A stretch of 63,516 nucleotides of DNA from Silicimonas algicola (GTDB lineage: Bacteria > Pseudomonadota > Alphaproteobacteria > Rhodobacterales > Rhodobacteraceae): NCBI RefSeq assembly GCF_003148765.1, contig NZ_QGGV01000015.1, forward strand, positions 1-63,516. Direction: 5' to 3'. The position numbers were made by a program, and so were the translations under genes. Positions 7,933-16,641 of this stretch are shown here, piece by piece. Every line of letters begins with the position of its first letter. Positions within the stretch are counted from its first letter, which is position 1. Below the pieces are notes generated by a model, which saw only the letters and a list, made by a program, of their open reading frames with translations, was not told where the DNA came from and did not search any database.

Positions 7933-8757
7933 TCATGTCTGCTCGCTCTGTGCGCCCGATTTCGGCTTGGCCTTGCCAAGGCTCGGCTTCTGGCCAAGCG
8001 GCTTCGGCTCCTTCATCACAGAAAATTCGGACCGGCCATCGAGAGACGGTCCGGACGTCCAACGTCCTTCAGGCGTCGGCTCGTCGAGCGAAGTGTTCAG
8101 GAAATAGTAGCTGTGCTCGGTCGCCTCGTGATCCTGAGGCGTCGCGTTCGGGATCGGGAGCTGCTTCTCCCAGCCGCCCAACTCCTCCAGAACGGCGAGC
8201 CATTGCTGCTGGTGCATCGTATCCCGCGCGATGAGGAACGAAAGCATGTCCTTCATGCCGGGATCGTCCGTCATGTTGTAAAGCCGGCTCGCGAGAACGC
8301 GCCCGCCGGCCTCGGCCGTGGCATTCGCCAGCATGTCGGCCCCGATGTTTCCCGTCGCGTAGACGTGGCTCATGTCGAAGGGAACCCCGTTCGAGTTGAC
8401 GGGCATCGCAGAGAGACCGGAGGACAGGATGTGCCTCGGGTTCATTCCGCCGAGGATCGCGTGGACCACAGGGTCTTTGGCCGCCTCGTCCTGGACATCC
8501 ACCGGCGCGCCCTCGAGATTCAGGGCGACGGCATGGCCGAGAAACTCGATATGGCTCAGCTCCTCGGTCGCCGTCATCATGAGCATGTCGCGGTACTTCG
8601 AGTCCCCCCGCGCTCCCATGGCCTGGAAGAAATACTGCATCGCAACGCGGATTTCTCCTTCGATGCCGCCGATCGCCTGTTGCAGATGCTTCGCGAAAGC
8701 CGGGTCCGGCCGCTCGACGCGCACTTCGTACTGAAGCTTCGAGGAATGATGGAACAT
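7933..8757 (-). CDS. manganese catalase (ferritin-like di-manganese family)
   Basis: This encodes 274 residues. The four-helix-bundle metal motifs are present: a Glu in GIEGEIRVAMQYFFQ, EELSHIEF (E-x2-H), a Glu in TAEAGGR and a His in RDTMHQQQW. This is the layout of non-heme manganese catalases, which disproportionate hydrogen peroxide. The C-terminal 40 residues are Lys/Pro/Ser-rich, as in many alphaproteobacterial members. An EcfG-type promoter lies 60 bases upstream of the ATG, consistent with oxidative or general stress induction. The gap of 175 bases to the GFA gene shows no feature. Confidence 0.85.
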   Translation of the reverse strand: MFHHSSKLQYEVRVERPDPAFAKHLQQAIGGIEGEIRVAMQYFFQAMGARGDSKYRDMLMMTATEELSHIEFLGHAVALNLEGAPVDVQDEAAKDPVVHAILGGMNPRHILSSGLSAMPVNSNGVPFDMSHVYATGNIGADMLANATAEAGGRVLASRLYNMTDDPGMKDMLSFLIARDTMHQQQWLAVLEELGGWEKQLPIPNATPQDHEATEHSYYFLNTSLDEPTPEGRWTSGPSLDGRSEFSVMKEPKPLGQKPSLGKAKPKSGAQSEQT

Positions 8758-8816
8758 GCTGTCTCTCCTGGTGGGGATCATTGTGCCGAGAACGGGGTGT
8801 TTTCGATGAGACCTCA

Positions 8817-8841
8817 AACAGCCGTTGCCGCAGAGTGTTCC
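8817..8841 (-). promoter_or_regulatory. EcfG-type general stress promoter (GGAAC-N16-TGTT)
   Basis: On the minus strand GGAAC is at 8841-8837 and TGTT at 8820-8817, spacer 16. It faces the manganese catalase gene. A second GGAAC 23 bases further upstream has no matching -10 box. Confidence 0.7.
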
Positions 8842-9186
8842 CGGGACCCGCGATCATGTGTTCCGGGATTTTCCCTTCAAGGAAGGGGGCCGAAACCGAC
8901 CCCAAGACTGCCTGCGGGCAGGCTGTCAGACATGATCCGCCGCTGCGCCGGGCAAGACCACGGCGTTCCGTGCGCCACTCTCCTCTGAAGCGCGTCGCGT
9001 CATCGCATTGGCGCTGCCGCTTTCGCATGAGGTGGGAACACGTACCTGAGGTCCTTGTCGCTGGTGGAGGGCACACCGCAGGACGACTTCCGGCTCGGCC
9101 GAGCATTCCTCGTTTCTCGTCATCCGGCGGGATTTAGCGAAATAGTTCCATCGGTTGCTCCCGACTGGTCTAAATGGCGCCGCTTT
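8842..9186. other. intergenic gap, no gene recognised
   Basis: This is 345 bases of high-GC sequence between the catalase promoter and the end of the ABC transporter operon. Open frames here are short and lack ribosome sites or family motifs. No terminator-like hairpin stood out. Confidence 0.5.
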
Positions 9187-10692
9187 CTAGGCGGCTCGAT
9201 CGCCACCAAGCCCCGAGATCGCCTGGATGAGATTGTCTTCTGTCACCTCTTCGGAAGTGAAGGTGCGCATGATGCAACCCGAATACATGGCGACGATCCG
9301 GTCCGAGACGTGCAGCACTTCAGGCATTTCCGAGGAGATGACCATGACCGCGTAGCCTTGGGACGCCAATTCCCGCAGAAGCTTGTGGATCTCGGATTTC
9401 GAGCCCACGTCGATGCCACGCGTCGGTTCGTCGACGATCAGCACCTTGGGGTGCATGGACAGCCACTTTCCGATGACGATCTTCTGCTGGTTGCCGCCTG
9501 AAAGATTGCCGACCCGGCTTTTCCAGTTCGGTGTACGGATATCCAGCTGGTCGCGGTACTTGTCGAAGATGGCCACCTCGGCGCCTTCCGCCACGAACGG
9601 CCCGGCCTTCAGATCGTCGACCTGCGGCAGGGTCATGTTGTCGCGACAGTTCATGCCGAGGATCAGGCCCTGCCCCTTTCGATCCTCGGGCACCAGCGAG
9701 ATACCGCGCGCGATCGCCTCGGCGGGGGAGGCGATGCTCACCTCCTCGCCATCGAGCAGTATCTGCCCGGCAGACGGACCGCGCAGGCCGAACAGCGTCT
9801 CCGCGATCTCGGTCCGGCCGGCGCCCACCAGCCCGTAGAAACCGACGACCTCGCCCCGGCGGACTTCGAAGCTCACGTCGCGATAGAGCTTTCCGCAACT
9901 CAGGCCGCGGACTTCCAGGGCTACATCGCCCAACTTGTGGTGCGAGGCGTTGCGGCTGAGGTCGAGCTTGCGCCCGATCATCAGCTGGGTGACCGCCTCC
10001 TCGTTCGTCTCCACGGTGGCGAGGGTGCCCTGGTACTGTCCGTCACGCAGGATCGAGATGCGGTCGGTGATCTTGAAGATCTCCTCCATCCGGTGGGAGA
10101 TGTAGACGATCCCGACCCCGTCCTTCTTCAGGTCCGCGATGACGTCGAACAGGACCGATTTCTCGGCATCCGTGAGCGACGCCGTCGGTTCGTCGAAGAT
10201 CACCGCCTTCGCGTCGACGGTGAGCGCTCGGGCGATTTCGACCATCTGCTGGTTGGCGATGGAAAGGTCGCCCACGCGCGTCCGCGCATCGAAGCCCACA
10301 TTCAGTTTCTCGAGGATCGCGTTCGTCTTGTCCGCGAGCTTGCCCCAGTCGACCCGGCCGAAGCTCTTGCGGGGCAGTTCGCCGAGGTAGATGTTCTCGG
10401 CCACCGACAGTTCCTCGGCGAGGCTGAGTTCCTGATGGATGAAGACGATACCCTTGGCCTTGGCTTCCAGCGGACCTGACATCACCACCTTCCAGTCGCC
10501 CATGTAGATGTCGCCGCCGTCGGGCTGGTAGATGCCGCCCAGAACCTTCATCAGGGTCGACTTTCCCGCACCGTTTTCGCCCATCAGCGCGTGGACTTCA
10601 CCCGGCATGACCGAGAAGGACACGCCGTCCAGCGCCCGAACGCCGGGAAAGGTCTTGACGATGTCCTGGAGGCGGAGAACCGGATCGGTCAT
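9187..10692 (-). CDS. sugar ABC transporter ATP-binding protein (CUT2, RbsA/XylG type)
   Basis: This encodes 501 residues, the usual length for a CUT2 ATPase with two fused ABC domains. The first domain has Walker A GENGAGKS near residue 39 and a degenerate signature region. The second has a Walker A-like VGAGRTE, a good LSGGNQQK signature and Walker B VLIVDEPTRGID. It energises uptake of a monosaccharide, polyol or sugar acid through the two adjoining permeases. The start ATG overlaps the stop of the permease gene by 4 bases. It is the last gene of the leftward transport operon. Confidence 0.92.
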   Translation of the reverse strand: MTDPVLRLQDIVKTFPGVRALDGVSFSVMPGEVHALMGENGAGKSTLMKVLGGIYQPDGGDIYMGDWKVVMSGPLEAKAKGIVFIHQELSLAEELSVAENIYLGELPRKSFGRVDWGKLADKTNAILEKLNVGFDARTRVGDLSIANQQMVEIARALTVDAKAVIFDEPTASLTDAEKSVLFDVIADLKKDGVGIVYISHRMEEIFKITDRISILRDGQYQGTLATVETNEEAVTQLMIGRKLDLSRNASHHKLGDVALEVRGLSCGKLYRDVSFEVRRGEVVGFYGLVGAGRTEIAETLFGLRGPSAGQILLDGEEVSIASPAEAIARGISLVPEDRKGQGLILGMNCRDNMTLPQVDDLKAGPFVAEGAEVAIFDKYRDQLDIRTPNWKSRVGNLSGGNQQKIVIGKWLSMHPKVLIVDEPTRGIDVGSKSEIHKLLRELASQGYAVMVISSEMPEVLHVSDRIVAMYSGCIMRTFTSEEVTEDNLIQAISGLGGDRAA

Positions 10693-11690
10693 ACCTTCAA
10701 CTCCTCTTTGCCTTTGACGTTCAGCTGCCGATCGAGGAACAGAACTGCGATCAGGATCAGGCCGATGACGAGGTTCACGGTCGAAGTATCTGCGCCGATG
10801 TGGCCCAGCCCCTTGCGCAGAAGCTGGATCGCGATAACACCGCCAAACGTCCCGATCACGTTGCCTGCGCCTCCGGTTATCTTGGTCCCGCCAAGCACCA
10901 CTGCCGTGATGACCCAAAGCTCGTAGAGCTGACCGTCGTTGGGGTTCACCGAGCCGCTCTCGGAGTAGAAGATCACCGCCGACAGCGCGGCCAGAAAGCC
11001 AATGATCGCGAAGTTGATCATCATGTGCGGCCCTACCCGGATACCGGCGTTGACCGCAGCCTCGCGATTGTCGCCGATGGCATAGGCGTTCCGCCCGTGC
11101 ACGGTCCTGGCCATCAGGAACCAGACCGCCAGCGTAACCGCCAACAGGAACCACGACGCCGTGGCGAGGCCCAGGAATTCGGCCTCGGCGAAATCGACCA
11201 GCGTCCAGTTGAGATGGCTCGTCGGATTCTCGCCATTGAACATGAAGACGATGCCGCGGAAGCCCAGCATCGAGCCCAGCGTGACGATGAAGGCATCCAC
11301 GCCGGTCTTCCAGACGATCAGTCCGTTGAGTGCGCCTAGCAATGTGCCCGCCATCAGCGCCAGCAACCAGGCCACGGGGATGACCCAGTCGCCAAGCCCT
11401 GCGAAGATCGGCCATGTCATGCTGTCCAGGAGAATGATCGCGGCGATGGCGAAGGTCGCGCCGACGGAGAGGTCGATGTTCCCGTTCACCATCACGAGAG
11501 TCATGCCCATCGCGATGATCCCGATGGGCGCCGACTGCTTGAGAAGCAGCAGCATATTCTCGAAATCCATGAAGGCCTTGTCCGACAGCGACAGGAACTC
11601 GCCCGCCACGCTGAAAAAGATCAGCTCGAGAACGATGAACCCCCAGATCGCGCCGCTTTTCAGCGCCTTTGACAGTGCACCCGGTTGCAT
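10689..11690 (-). CDS. sugar ABC transporter permease (CUT2)
   Basis: This encodes 333 residues with 8-10 hydrophobic segments. The motif MTLVMVNGNIDLSVGA near residue 65 is the conserved CUT2 permease signature (GIDLSVG-like). It is one of two different permeases in this operon, implying a heterodimeric channel. The 4-base overlap with the ATPase and a 13-base gap from the other permease support a single transcript. Confidence 0.92.
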   Translation of the reverse strand: MQPGALSKALKSGAIWGFIVLELIFFSVAGEFLSLSDKAFMDFENMLLLLKQSAPIGIIAMGMTLVMVNGNIDLSVGATFAIAAIILLDSMTWPIFAGLGDWVIPVAWLLALMAGTLLGALNGLIVWKTGVDAFIVTLGSMLGFRGIVFMFNGENPTSHLNWTLVDFAEAEFLGLATASWFLLAVTLAVWFLMARTVHGRNAYAIGDNREAAVNAGIRVGPHMMINFAIIGFLAALSAVIFYSESGSVNPNDGQLYELWVITAVVLGGTKITGGAGNVIGTFGGVIAIQLLRKGLGHIGADTSTVNLVIGLILIAVLFLDRQLNVKGKEELKV

Positions 11691-11703
11691 GGCTAGCCCT
11701 CCC

Positions 11704-12723
11704 TCACGCGATCGGCGACCAGAGCTTGCCGCGCTTGGCCGCGATATCGAGCCAGACGGCAAGGATGATGATGACCCACGTCACCACGAACTGGACGTAG
11801 AATTGCAGACCCAAAAGCAGGAGACCGTTCTGGATAAAGCCCAGGATCAGCACGCCGATGACGGTCTTGAAGATGGTCCCCGACCCGCCGAGAAGCGAGG
11901 CGCCGCCGAGGATGACGGCGGCCAGGACCTCGAGTTCCAGCCCCTGCCCCACGGTGTTCTGAGAGCCAAGTGAACGACTGGCCTGGATGAGGCCAGCCGT
12001 CGCGACGCAAGCGGCCGAGATCATGTAGCAATTGAACACGGTCCGCGCGCGTCGGATGCCGGAGAAGGTCGCGGCGGTGCCGTTGCCACCGACCGCGTAT
12101 ACCTTTCGCCCGAAGGCGGTCTTGGCCAGCACGACGCCGAGGAGGGCAGCGAGTACGGCAAAAATCAGGATCGGCACCGGGATTCCCAGCGCTGTTCCCT
12201 GACCGAACACGCTGAACCACGTCCCTTCCTTGTCGGCGATATCCATGTTCTGTCCGCCCGAATAGGTCAGCGTCAGCCCGTGGATCGCGGACAGCATGCC
12301 AAGCGTGACGATCAACGAATTTAGCCTCAGGTATCCCACGAGAAAGCCGATAAAGGCCCCGAGGCAGAGCGTCATCGCGAACATCGCGGGAATGGCCAGC
12401 GCGGGTCCTATCTTGTCGTGCAGGTCCAGCACGACGATGGTCGAGAACGACATCATCGAGCCCACCGACAGATCGAGGTTGCCGCTGATGACCACGAAGG
12501 TCACCCCCAGCGCCATCACCCCCAGGATCGCCGACGACCGGACGACGCTGAACACGTTGTCCACGGACAAGAACTTCGGGTTTGCGAGCGTGAACGCGAT
12601 CATGAACACCGCGAAGGCAATCAGGATGCCCTGCCTGGCCAGAACTGTGCCGATCTGCTGCTTGGTCGGTGTCGCCATGATCCCCTCCCGAAGGTCGCCG
12701 GCATTCTCTTGTGTCACTGACAT
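11704..12723 (-). CDS. sugar ABC transporter permease (CUT2)
   Basis: This encodes 339 residues with multiple membrane segments and the signature GVTFVVISGNLDLSVGSM. A GGAGG ribosome site precedes the ATG at 12723; an internal ATG 15 codons on is weaker. It resembles the second permease in topology but is clearly diverged, so the transporter core is a heterodimer. It follows the SDR gene by 23 bases. Confidence 0.92.
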   Translation of the reverse strand: MSVTQENAGDLREGIMATPTKQQIGTVLARQGILIAFAVFMIAFTLANPKFLSVDNVFSVVRSSAILGVMALGVTFVVISGNLDLSVGSMMSFSTIVVLDLHDKIGPALAIPAMFAMTLCLGAFIGFLVGYLRLNSLIVTLGMLSAIHGLTLTYSGGQNMDIADKEGTWFSVFGQGTALGIPVPILIFAVLAALLGVVLAKTAFGRKVYAVGGNGTAATFSGIRRARTVFNCYMISAACVATAGLIQASRSLGSQNTVGQGLELEVLAAVILGGASLLGGSGTIFKTVIGVLILGFIQNGLLLLGLQFYVQFVVTWVIIILAVWLDIAAKRGKLWSPIA

Positions 12724-12746
12724 TCATTCCTCCCAATGCCGTGCGG

Positions 12747-13544
12747 TCAGACCAGTGTCATGCCTCCGTCGATCATGACGATCTGACCGGTCATGTAGTC
12801 GCTGTCTCGCGACGCCAGAAAGGTCGTTGTACCGGTGATATCCTGCGGGGTCGCCACGCGGCCCCTCAGGATGTCGGCCGAGAACTCTTCCATCGCCTGC
12901 CCCGGCCGCTCGGACGCGCCGATGGCCAGCAGATCCTGGTCGACCTGCTCCCACATCTCGGTCGCCACCACACCGGGAGCGAAGCCGGTCACAGTAATAT
13001 CGTGCTTCGCCAGATCCCGCGCACCCGACTGCGTCAGGGCCACCACGGCGAATTTCGACGCGCAATAGGGCGCGACGTTGTCGAACCCCTGCCGGCTGGC
13101 GATCGAGGCGGTGTTGACGATCTTGCCCCCGTGTCCCTGCGCGATCATCTGGCGCGCGGCCTCCTGCATGCCGATCATGCAGCCGAGCCCATTGACGCCC
13201 ATGATGAAATTCCAGTTGTCTTCCGTAACGTCCATGAAGTTCATCGGCTTGTTGACGCCAGCATTGTTGAACTTCACGTCGAGCCGGCCGAAGACCTCGA
13301 CGGTATGCGCGATCATCGCCCGGACCTGCTCGCGCTCGGTCACGTCGACCTGCGCCGATGTGACGGCGCCCGACCGTCCGTTGATGCGGCTGCGGTTCGC
13401 GTCGGCCACCTCCGCCGCCTTGCCGCCGTTCAGGTCCGCGAAACAGACCATGGCGCCCTCGTCCAGAAGCGCCTCTCCGATGGCGCGACCTATGCCCTGG
13501 GCAGCGCCTGTCACGATGCAGACGCGATCCGAAACACGTCCCAT
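12747..13544 (-). CDS. short-chain dehydrogenase/reductase in the transport operon
   Basis: This encodes 265 residues. The cofactor motif is TGAAQGIG, the structural motif NNAG, and the catalytic site YCASK with a Ser in TASIASR. The ATG at 13544 has a GGGGGGA ribosome site; an in-frame TTG 5 codons earlier is less likely. It is similar along its length to the SDR at 16642-17451 on the opposite arm of the locus (shared NAGxNKP, EDNW, MQEAARQMIAQG, ASxASRxxxDV and DSDYMTGQ). The two therefore probably act on related substrates or in sequence. The likely role is oxidation of the imported polyol or sugar acid. Confidence 0.85.
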   Translation of the reverse strand: MGRVSDRVCIVTGAAQGIGRAIGEALLDEGAMVCFADLNGGKAAEVADANRSRINGRSGAVTSAQVDVTEREQVRAMIAHTVEVFGRLDVKFNNAGVNKPMNFMDVTEDNWNFIMGVNGLGCMIGMQEAARQMIAQGHGGKIVNTASIASRQGFDNVAPYCASKFAVVALTQSGARDLAKHDITVTGFAPGVVATEMWEQVDQDLLAIGASERPGQAMEEFSADILRGRVATPQDITGTTTFLASRDSDYMTGQIVMIDGGMTLV

Positions 13545-13620
13545 GCCGCGTCCCCCCAAAACCTGTGCGAGAAGCTGTTGCCGGGGCGCGGTCTCGCCGC
13601 GCCCCGCGAAACGATTGGGC

Positions 13621-14571
13621 TCAGAACACCGGCTTGGTGAAGTCGCCCATGTTGTCCTGAGTGATCTTCGGCGTGTCGAAGTAGTTCAGGAACGGCACGT
13701 CCTTCCCTCCGAGCACGTCGATTGCGGTCTGGAGTGCGGCTTCGGCGTCATCGACCGGCGACTGATAGATCGATCCCCAGTAGTCGCCTGCGCCCATCGC
13801 GTCGTAGCCGACGGCGAAGTTGGTCGCGCCGACGAAGACGATGCCGTCGCGGCCTGCGGCCTTGGCAGCGTTGAGCGCGCCCACGCCCATGTTGTCGTCG
13901 CCCGCGTAGACCCCGTCGATGTCGTCGTACTTGACGAGGAAGGCTTCCATGACCTGTTGCGACTTCTCGCGGTTCCAGTCGCCCGGCTGGGTGTCCAACA
14001 CGCTCACGTTCGGGCAGACTTCGGGCAGACGGTCCTCGAAGCCCTTGGCGCGTTCGATGGCGGTGGTGTAGCCCGGCTGGCCCGTGATGTGCACGACGCT
14101 GGCCTCGTCCTCGATGCCCATCTCCTTGAACTTGTCGCACATGATCTCGGCCGACCGCGCGCCCTGGGTAATGTTGTCCGGGCCCGAGAACGACTTGACG
14201 AAATCGAAGCCGGCCTCCGCAATGTTCGAGTTGGTGACGATCACGGGGATGCCCGCCTGGTGCGCCTTGCGGACGGCGGGGATCACGGCTTCGCCATTCG
14301 TCGGCCAGATTATGATGGCATCCACCTCCTGCTGGATCAGGTCCTCCATCTGCGCGATCTGGCGCGCCACGTCGCCGCCCGCGTCGAGTACGACCGTTTC
14401 GACATCCGCGTTCTCTTCGGCGGCCGCGATGAACGCCTTTTCGTACGTGGTCTGATAGCTGTCGACCCCGACGTTGTTCTGGGTGATGCCGATCTTCATC
14501 GTATCGGCCGATGCGACGCCAGCCACGGCCAGCATCGCTGTCGAAGCGACAAGAGTGGTGCGAAGTTTCAT
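13621..14571 (-). CDS. periplasmic sugar-binding protein (type 1, RbsB-like)
   Basis: This encodes 316 residues. Residues 1-22 are a signal peptide ending GVASA. The rest is a type 1 periplasmic-binding fold: MKIGITQNNVG, AIIIWPTNGEAVIPAV, PVIVTNSN, GVYAGDDNMGVGAL. It delivers the ligand to the CUT2 transporter encoded downstream. As first gene of the leftward operon it is separated from the SDR by 76 bases. The 208-base region upstream is shared with the divergent regulator gene. Confidence 0.9.
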   Translation of the reverse strand: MKLRTTLVASTAMLAVAGVASADTMKIGITQNNVGVDSYQTTYEKAFIAAAEENADVETVVLDAGGDVARQIAQMEDLIQQEVDAIIIWPTNGEAVIPAVRKAHQAGIPVIVTNSNIAEAGFDFVKSFSGPDNITQGARSAEIMCDKFKEMGIEDEASVVHITGQPGYTTAIERAKGFEDRLPEVCPNVSVLDTQPGDWNREKSQQVMEAFLVKYDDIDGVYAGDDNMGVGALNAAKAAGRDGIVFVGATNFAVGYDAMGAGDYWGSIYQSPVDDAEAALQTAIDVLGGKDVPFLNYFDTPKITQDNMGDFTKPVF

Positions 14572-14706
14572 TTTGGTTTCCTCCCGGATGATAACGGTCT
14601 TCTCGAACTCCGAGGTGCCCTTACCGGGCACCAGGTCCATCACTCGGCATGCCGAACGATTGCCCGATAGAGTGCCGGGCTTCAAACCTCCTAAGTTCAT
14701 CAAAAG

Positions 14707-14732
14707 TATCCAAAACGGATAATTTTTTATCC
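14707..14732. promoter_or_regulatory. putative operator: three TATCC/GGATA half-sites in the divergent promoter region
   Basis: TATCC at 14707-14711, GGATA at 14717-14721 and TTATCC at 14727-14732 alternate in orientation. GGATAA-TTTT-TTATCC (14717-14732) is a perfect 6-bp inverted repeat. A second element, TGGACATC, is directly repeated at 14760-14767 and 14771-14778. The region is AT-rich relative to its surroundings and lies between the binding protein and regulator genes. It is a plausible binding site for that regulator, by position only. Confidence 0.45.
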
Positions 14733-14779
14733 ACAATGAATATTTTAACGATACGTGTTGGACATCACACTGGACATCT

Positions 14780-16624
14780 ATGGGAGCAATCGTCGTGAGC
14801 GACTCCGGATCATCCGAAGCGGATAGCGGAAAACACCCACGTAAACGCAAGTCCGAAAAGAGGCAAAGCCGCGCAATGAACGCTCTGGGAGGGCATCGCC
14901 AAAGCAACCCTGTCTCGCCCCAGGCGAAATCCGAGCCGCTTGAGCTCCTGGCCTTCCTCGAGGATTTCAGCGACGAGTTGGAAGACGCCTTGGACATCAT
15001 CACGCCGAACGCGCATTTGCGCATGGCGCTGCATCTCCTTCAGGGCCATTACAACGCGCGCACGATCACCCCCACCTCGCTCGTAAGCGCCAGCCGGGTG
15101 CCCTATGCCACCGCGAACCGGCGCATGAAGGAAATGATCGAGGACGGGCTTATCGAGCAGCGGCCCCGCACGAAGTCGGGCAAGAGCTTCTCCATGCATC
15201 CCAGCGAGAAGCTCCTGGCCCAGTGGGTGCAGCTTTCGGGTCGGCTTCGCCGGCTTGCCGATGGGCACTTCGGTGGCCAGCGCAAGGCGCGGGACACCGA
15301 GGACTATTACTTCAGTGCCAGCTACACGGCGGCGCAATCCGTCCCGCCACTCAGCGTGCGCACCGAACCCTTGAAGGTGCCGGGCGGCATTCGCGTCCTG
15401 GTTCATGGCGATCCAACCTTCATGGTGATGGACAATCTGAAACGTCAATTCGAGCAGGTCATCGGCATAGAGATCAGCCAGCGCGCCTTTTCCATCGACC
15501 GGCTCCGCGAAGAAGGGCTGCGCAACGCCGCCAGACCGACCAGCCGGTATGACATCATCGCGGTCGACCTGCCGTGGATCGGGGAGTTCGCCGAGAAAGG
15601 CGTCCTGATGCCACTGGACCAGGTCATGGATCTGGCGCGCCTCGACCCGGCGGATTTCCATACCGCGGGCTGGAAGGCCGCCCATTGGGGCGGACGCGCC
15701 TATGGTGTGCCGGCGCAGACCACGCCGGAACTCCTGTTCTATCGTCGCGACCTCTTCGCCGATGCGGGGCTTGAGCCGCCCGCGACCACCGACGCCGTGC
15801 TGAAGGCCGCGCGCAAGCTGCATGACCCCCGCCACGGTCGGTACGGCATTGCGTGGAATGCCGCGCGTGGGACGGCGCTCGGCCATACCGTTCTGATGAC
15901 GATCGCCGATTTCGGCCAGCCCATCCTCGATCTGCCGGCGATTGCGGGCGGCTTCGGAACCGACCACCTCGCCTCGGGCGGCTACCAGGCGACCATCGAC
16001 ACGGACGCGGGGCTGTTGGCCGCCGAGTACCTGTTGGAGCTTCTGAAGTACTCGCCGCCCGACATCCTGTCGATGTCGTGGTACGAACGTGTCCGCCCCT
16101 ACGCCGCGGGCAGCATCGCGATGGCCTATGGCTACACCCTGCTCGCCCCCTACTTCGAGCTGGACGAAACGTCGCCCGCCTACGGCCAGACCGGATACCT
16201 GCCGCATCCGGCCGGACCGGGCGCAAGACCCGTCGCGCCCGTCGGGGGCTATGTCATGGGCATTCCGGCCAACCTCGCGCCCGAACGCGTGCCGGCGGCG
16301 GTCGAGGCGCTGACCGTGTTCACCTCGCCCGAAGCCCAGAAACTCTACGTCCAGAACGGCAGCCGGACCAACCCGCGCTACTCGGTCGGTTCGGACCCGG
16401 AAGTACGCCGCACTTCGCCCATCTTCGAAGCCATCGACGCGATGTCCTGGCGCGACGAACTGCAATTCTGGCCGCGTCCGCCTGTCCCCGAGATCGGTGG
16501 CATCATCAAGATCTGCGGCGAGGAATTCCACGACATGCTGCGCGGGATCAAATCGCCCCGCGTTGCCCTGCGCACTGCCCAGACCCGGGCGGATGCCCTG
16601 ATACGACCCGACGGGTCACCGTGA
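14780..16624 (+). CDS. fusion regulator: winged-helix domain plus solute-binding-protein domain
   Basis: This encodes 614 residues. Residues about 1-50 are basic and disordered, with no signal peptide. Residues about 70-160 look like a winged helix (AHLRMALHLLQGHY ... TPTSLVSASRVPYATANRRM ... GLIEQRP). From residue 200 to 590 the sequence follows family 1 extracellular solute-binding proteins (IRVLVHGDPTFMV, YDIIAVDLPWIGEFAEKGVL, YGVPAQTTPELLFYRRDLF, VGGYVMGIPANLAPER). The binding-protein half resembles MalE-type (cluster D/B) proteins, not the RbsB-type protein of the same locus. The lack of an export signal and the DNA-binding-like head suggest a cytoplasmic one-component sensor. It is divergent from the transport operon and 17 bases before the first catabolic gene. 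Confidence 0.75.
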   Translation: MGAIVVSDSGSSEADSGKHPRKRKSEKRQSRAMNALGGHRQSNPVSPQAKSEPLELLAFLEDFSDELEDALDIITPNAHLRMALHLLQGHYNARTITPTSLVSASRVPYATANRRMKEMIEDGLIEQRPRTKSGKSFSMHPSEKLLAQWVQLSGRLRRLADGHFGGQRKARDTEDYYFSASYTAAQSVPPLSVRTEPLKVPGGIRVLVHGDPTFMVMDNLKRQFEQVIGIEISQRAFSIDRLREEGLRNAARPTSRYDIIAVDLPWIGEFAEKGVLMPLDQVMDLARLDPADFHTAGWKAAHWGGRAYGVPAQTTPELLFYRRDLFADAGLEPPATTDAVLKAARKLHDPRHGRYGIAWNAARGTALGHTVLMTIADFGQPILDLPAIAGGFGTDHLASGGYQATIDTDAGLLAAEYLLELLKYSPPDILSMSWYERVRPYAAGSIAMAYGYTLLAPYFELDETSPAYGQTGYLPHPAGPGARPVAPVGGYVMGIPANLAPERVPAAVEALTVFTSPEAQKLYVQNGSRTNPRYSVGSDPEVRRTSPIFEAIDAMSWRDELQFWPRPPVPEIGGIIKICGEEFHDMLRGIKSPRVALRTAQTRADALIRPDGSP

Positions 16625-16641
16625 CACGAGGAGGAGACACC

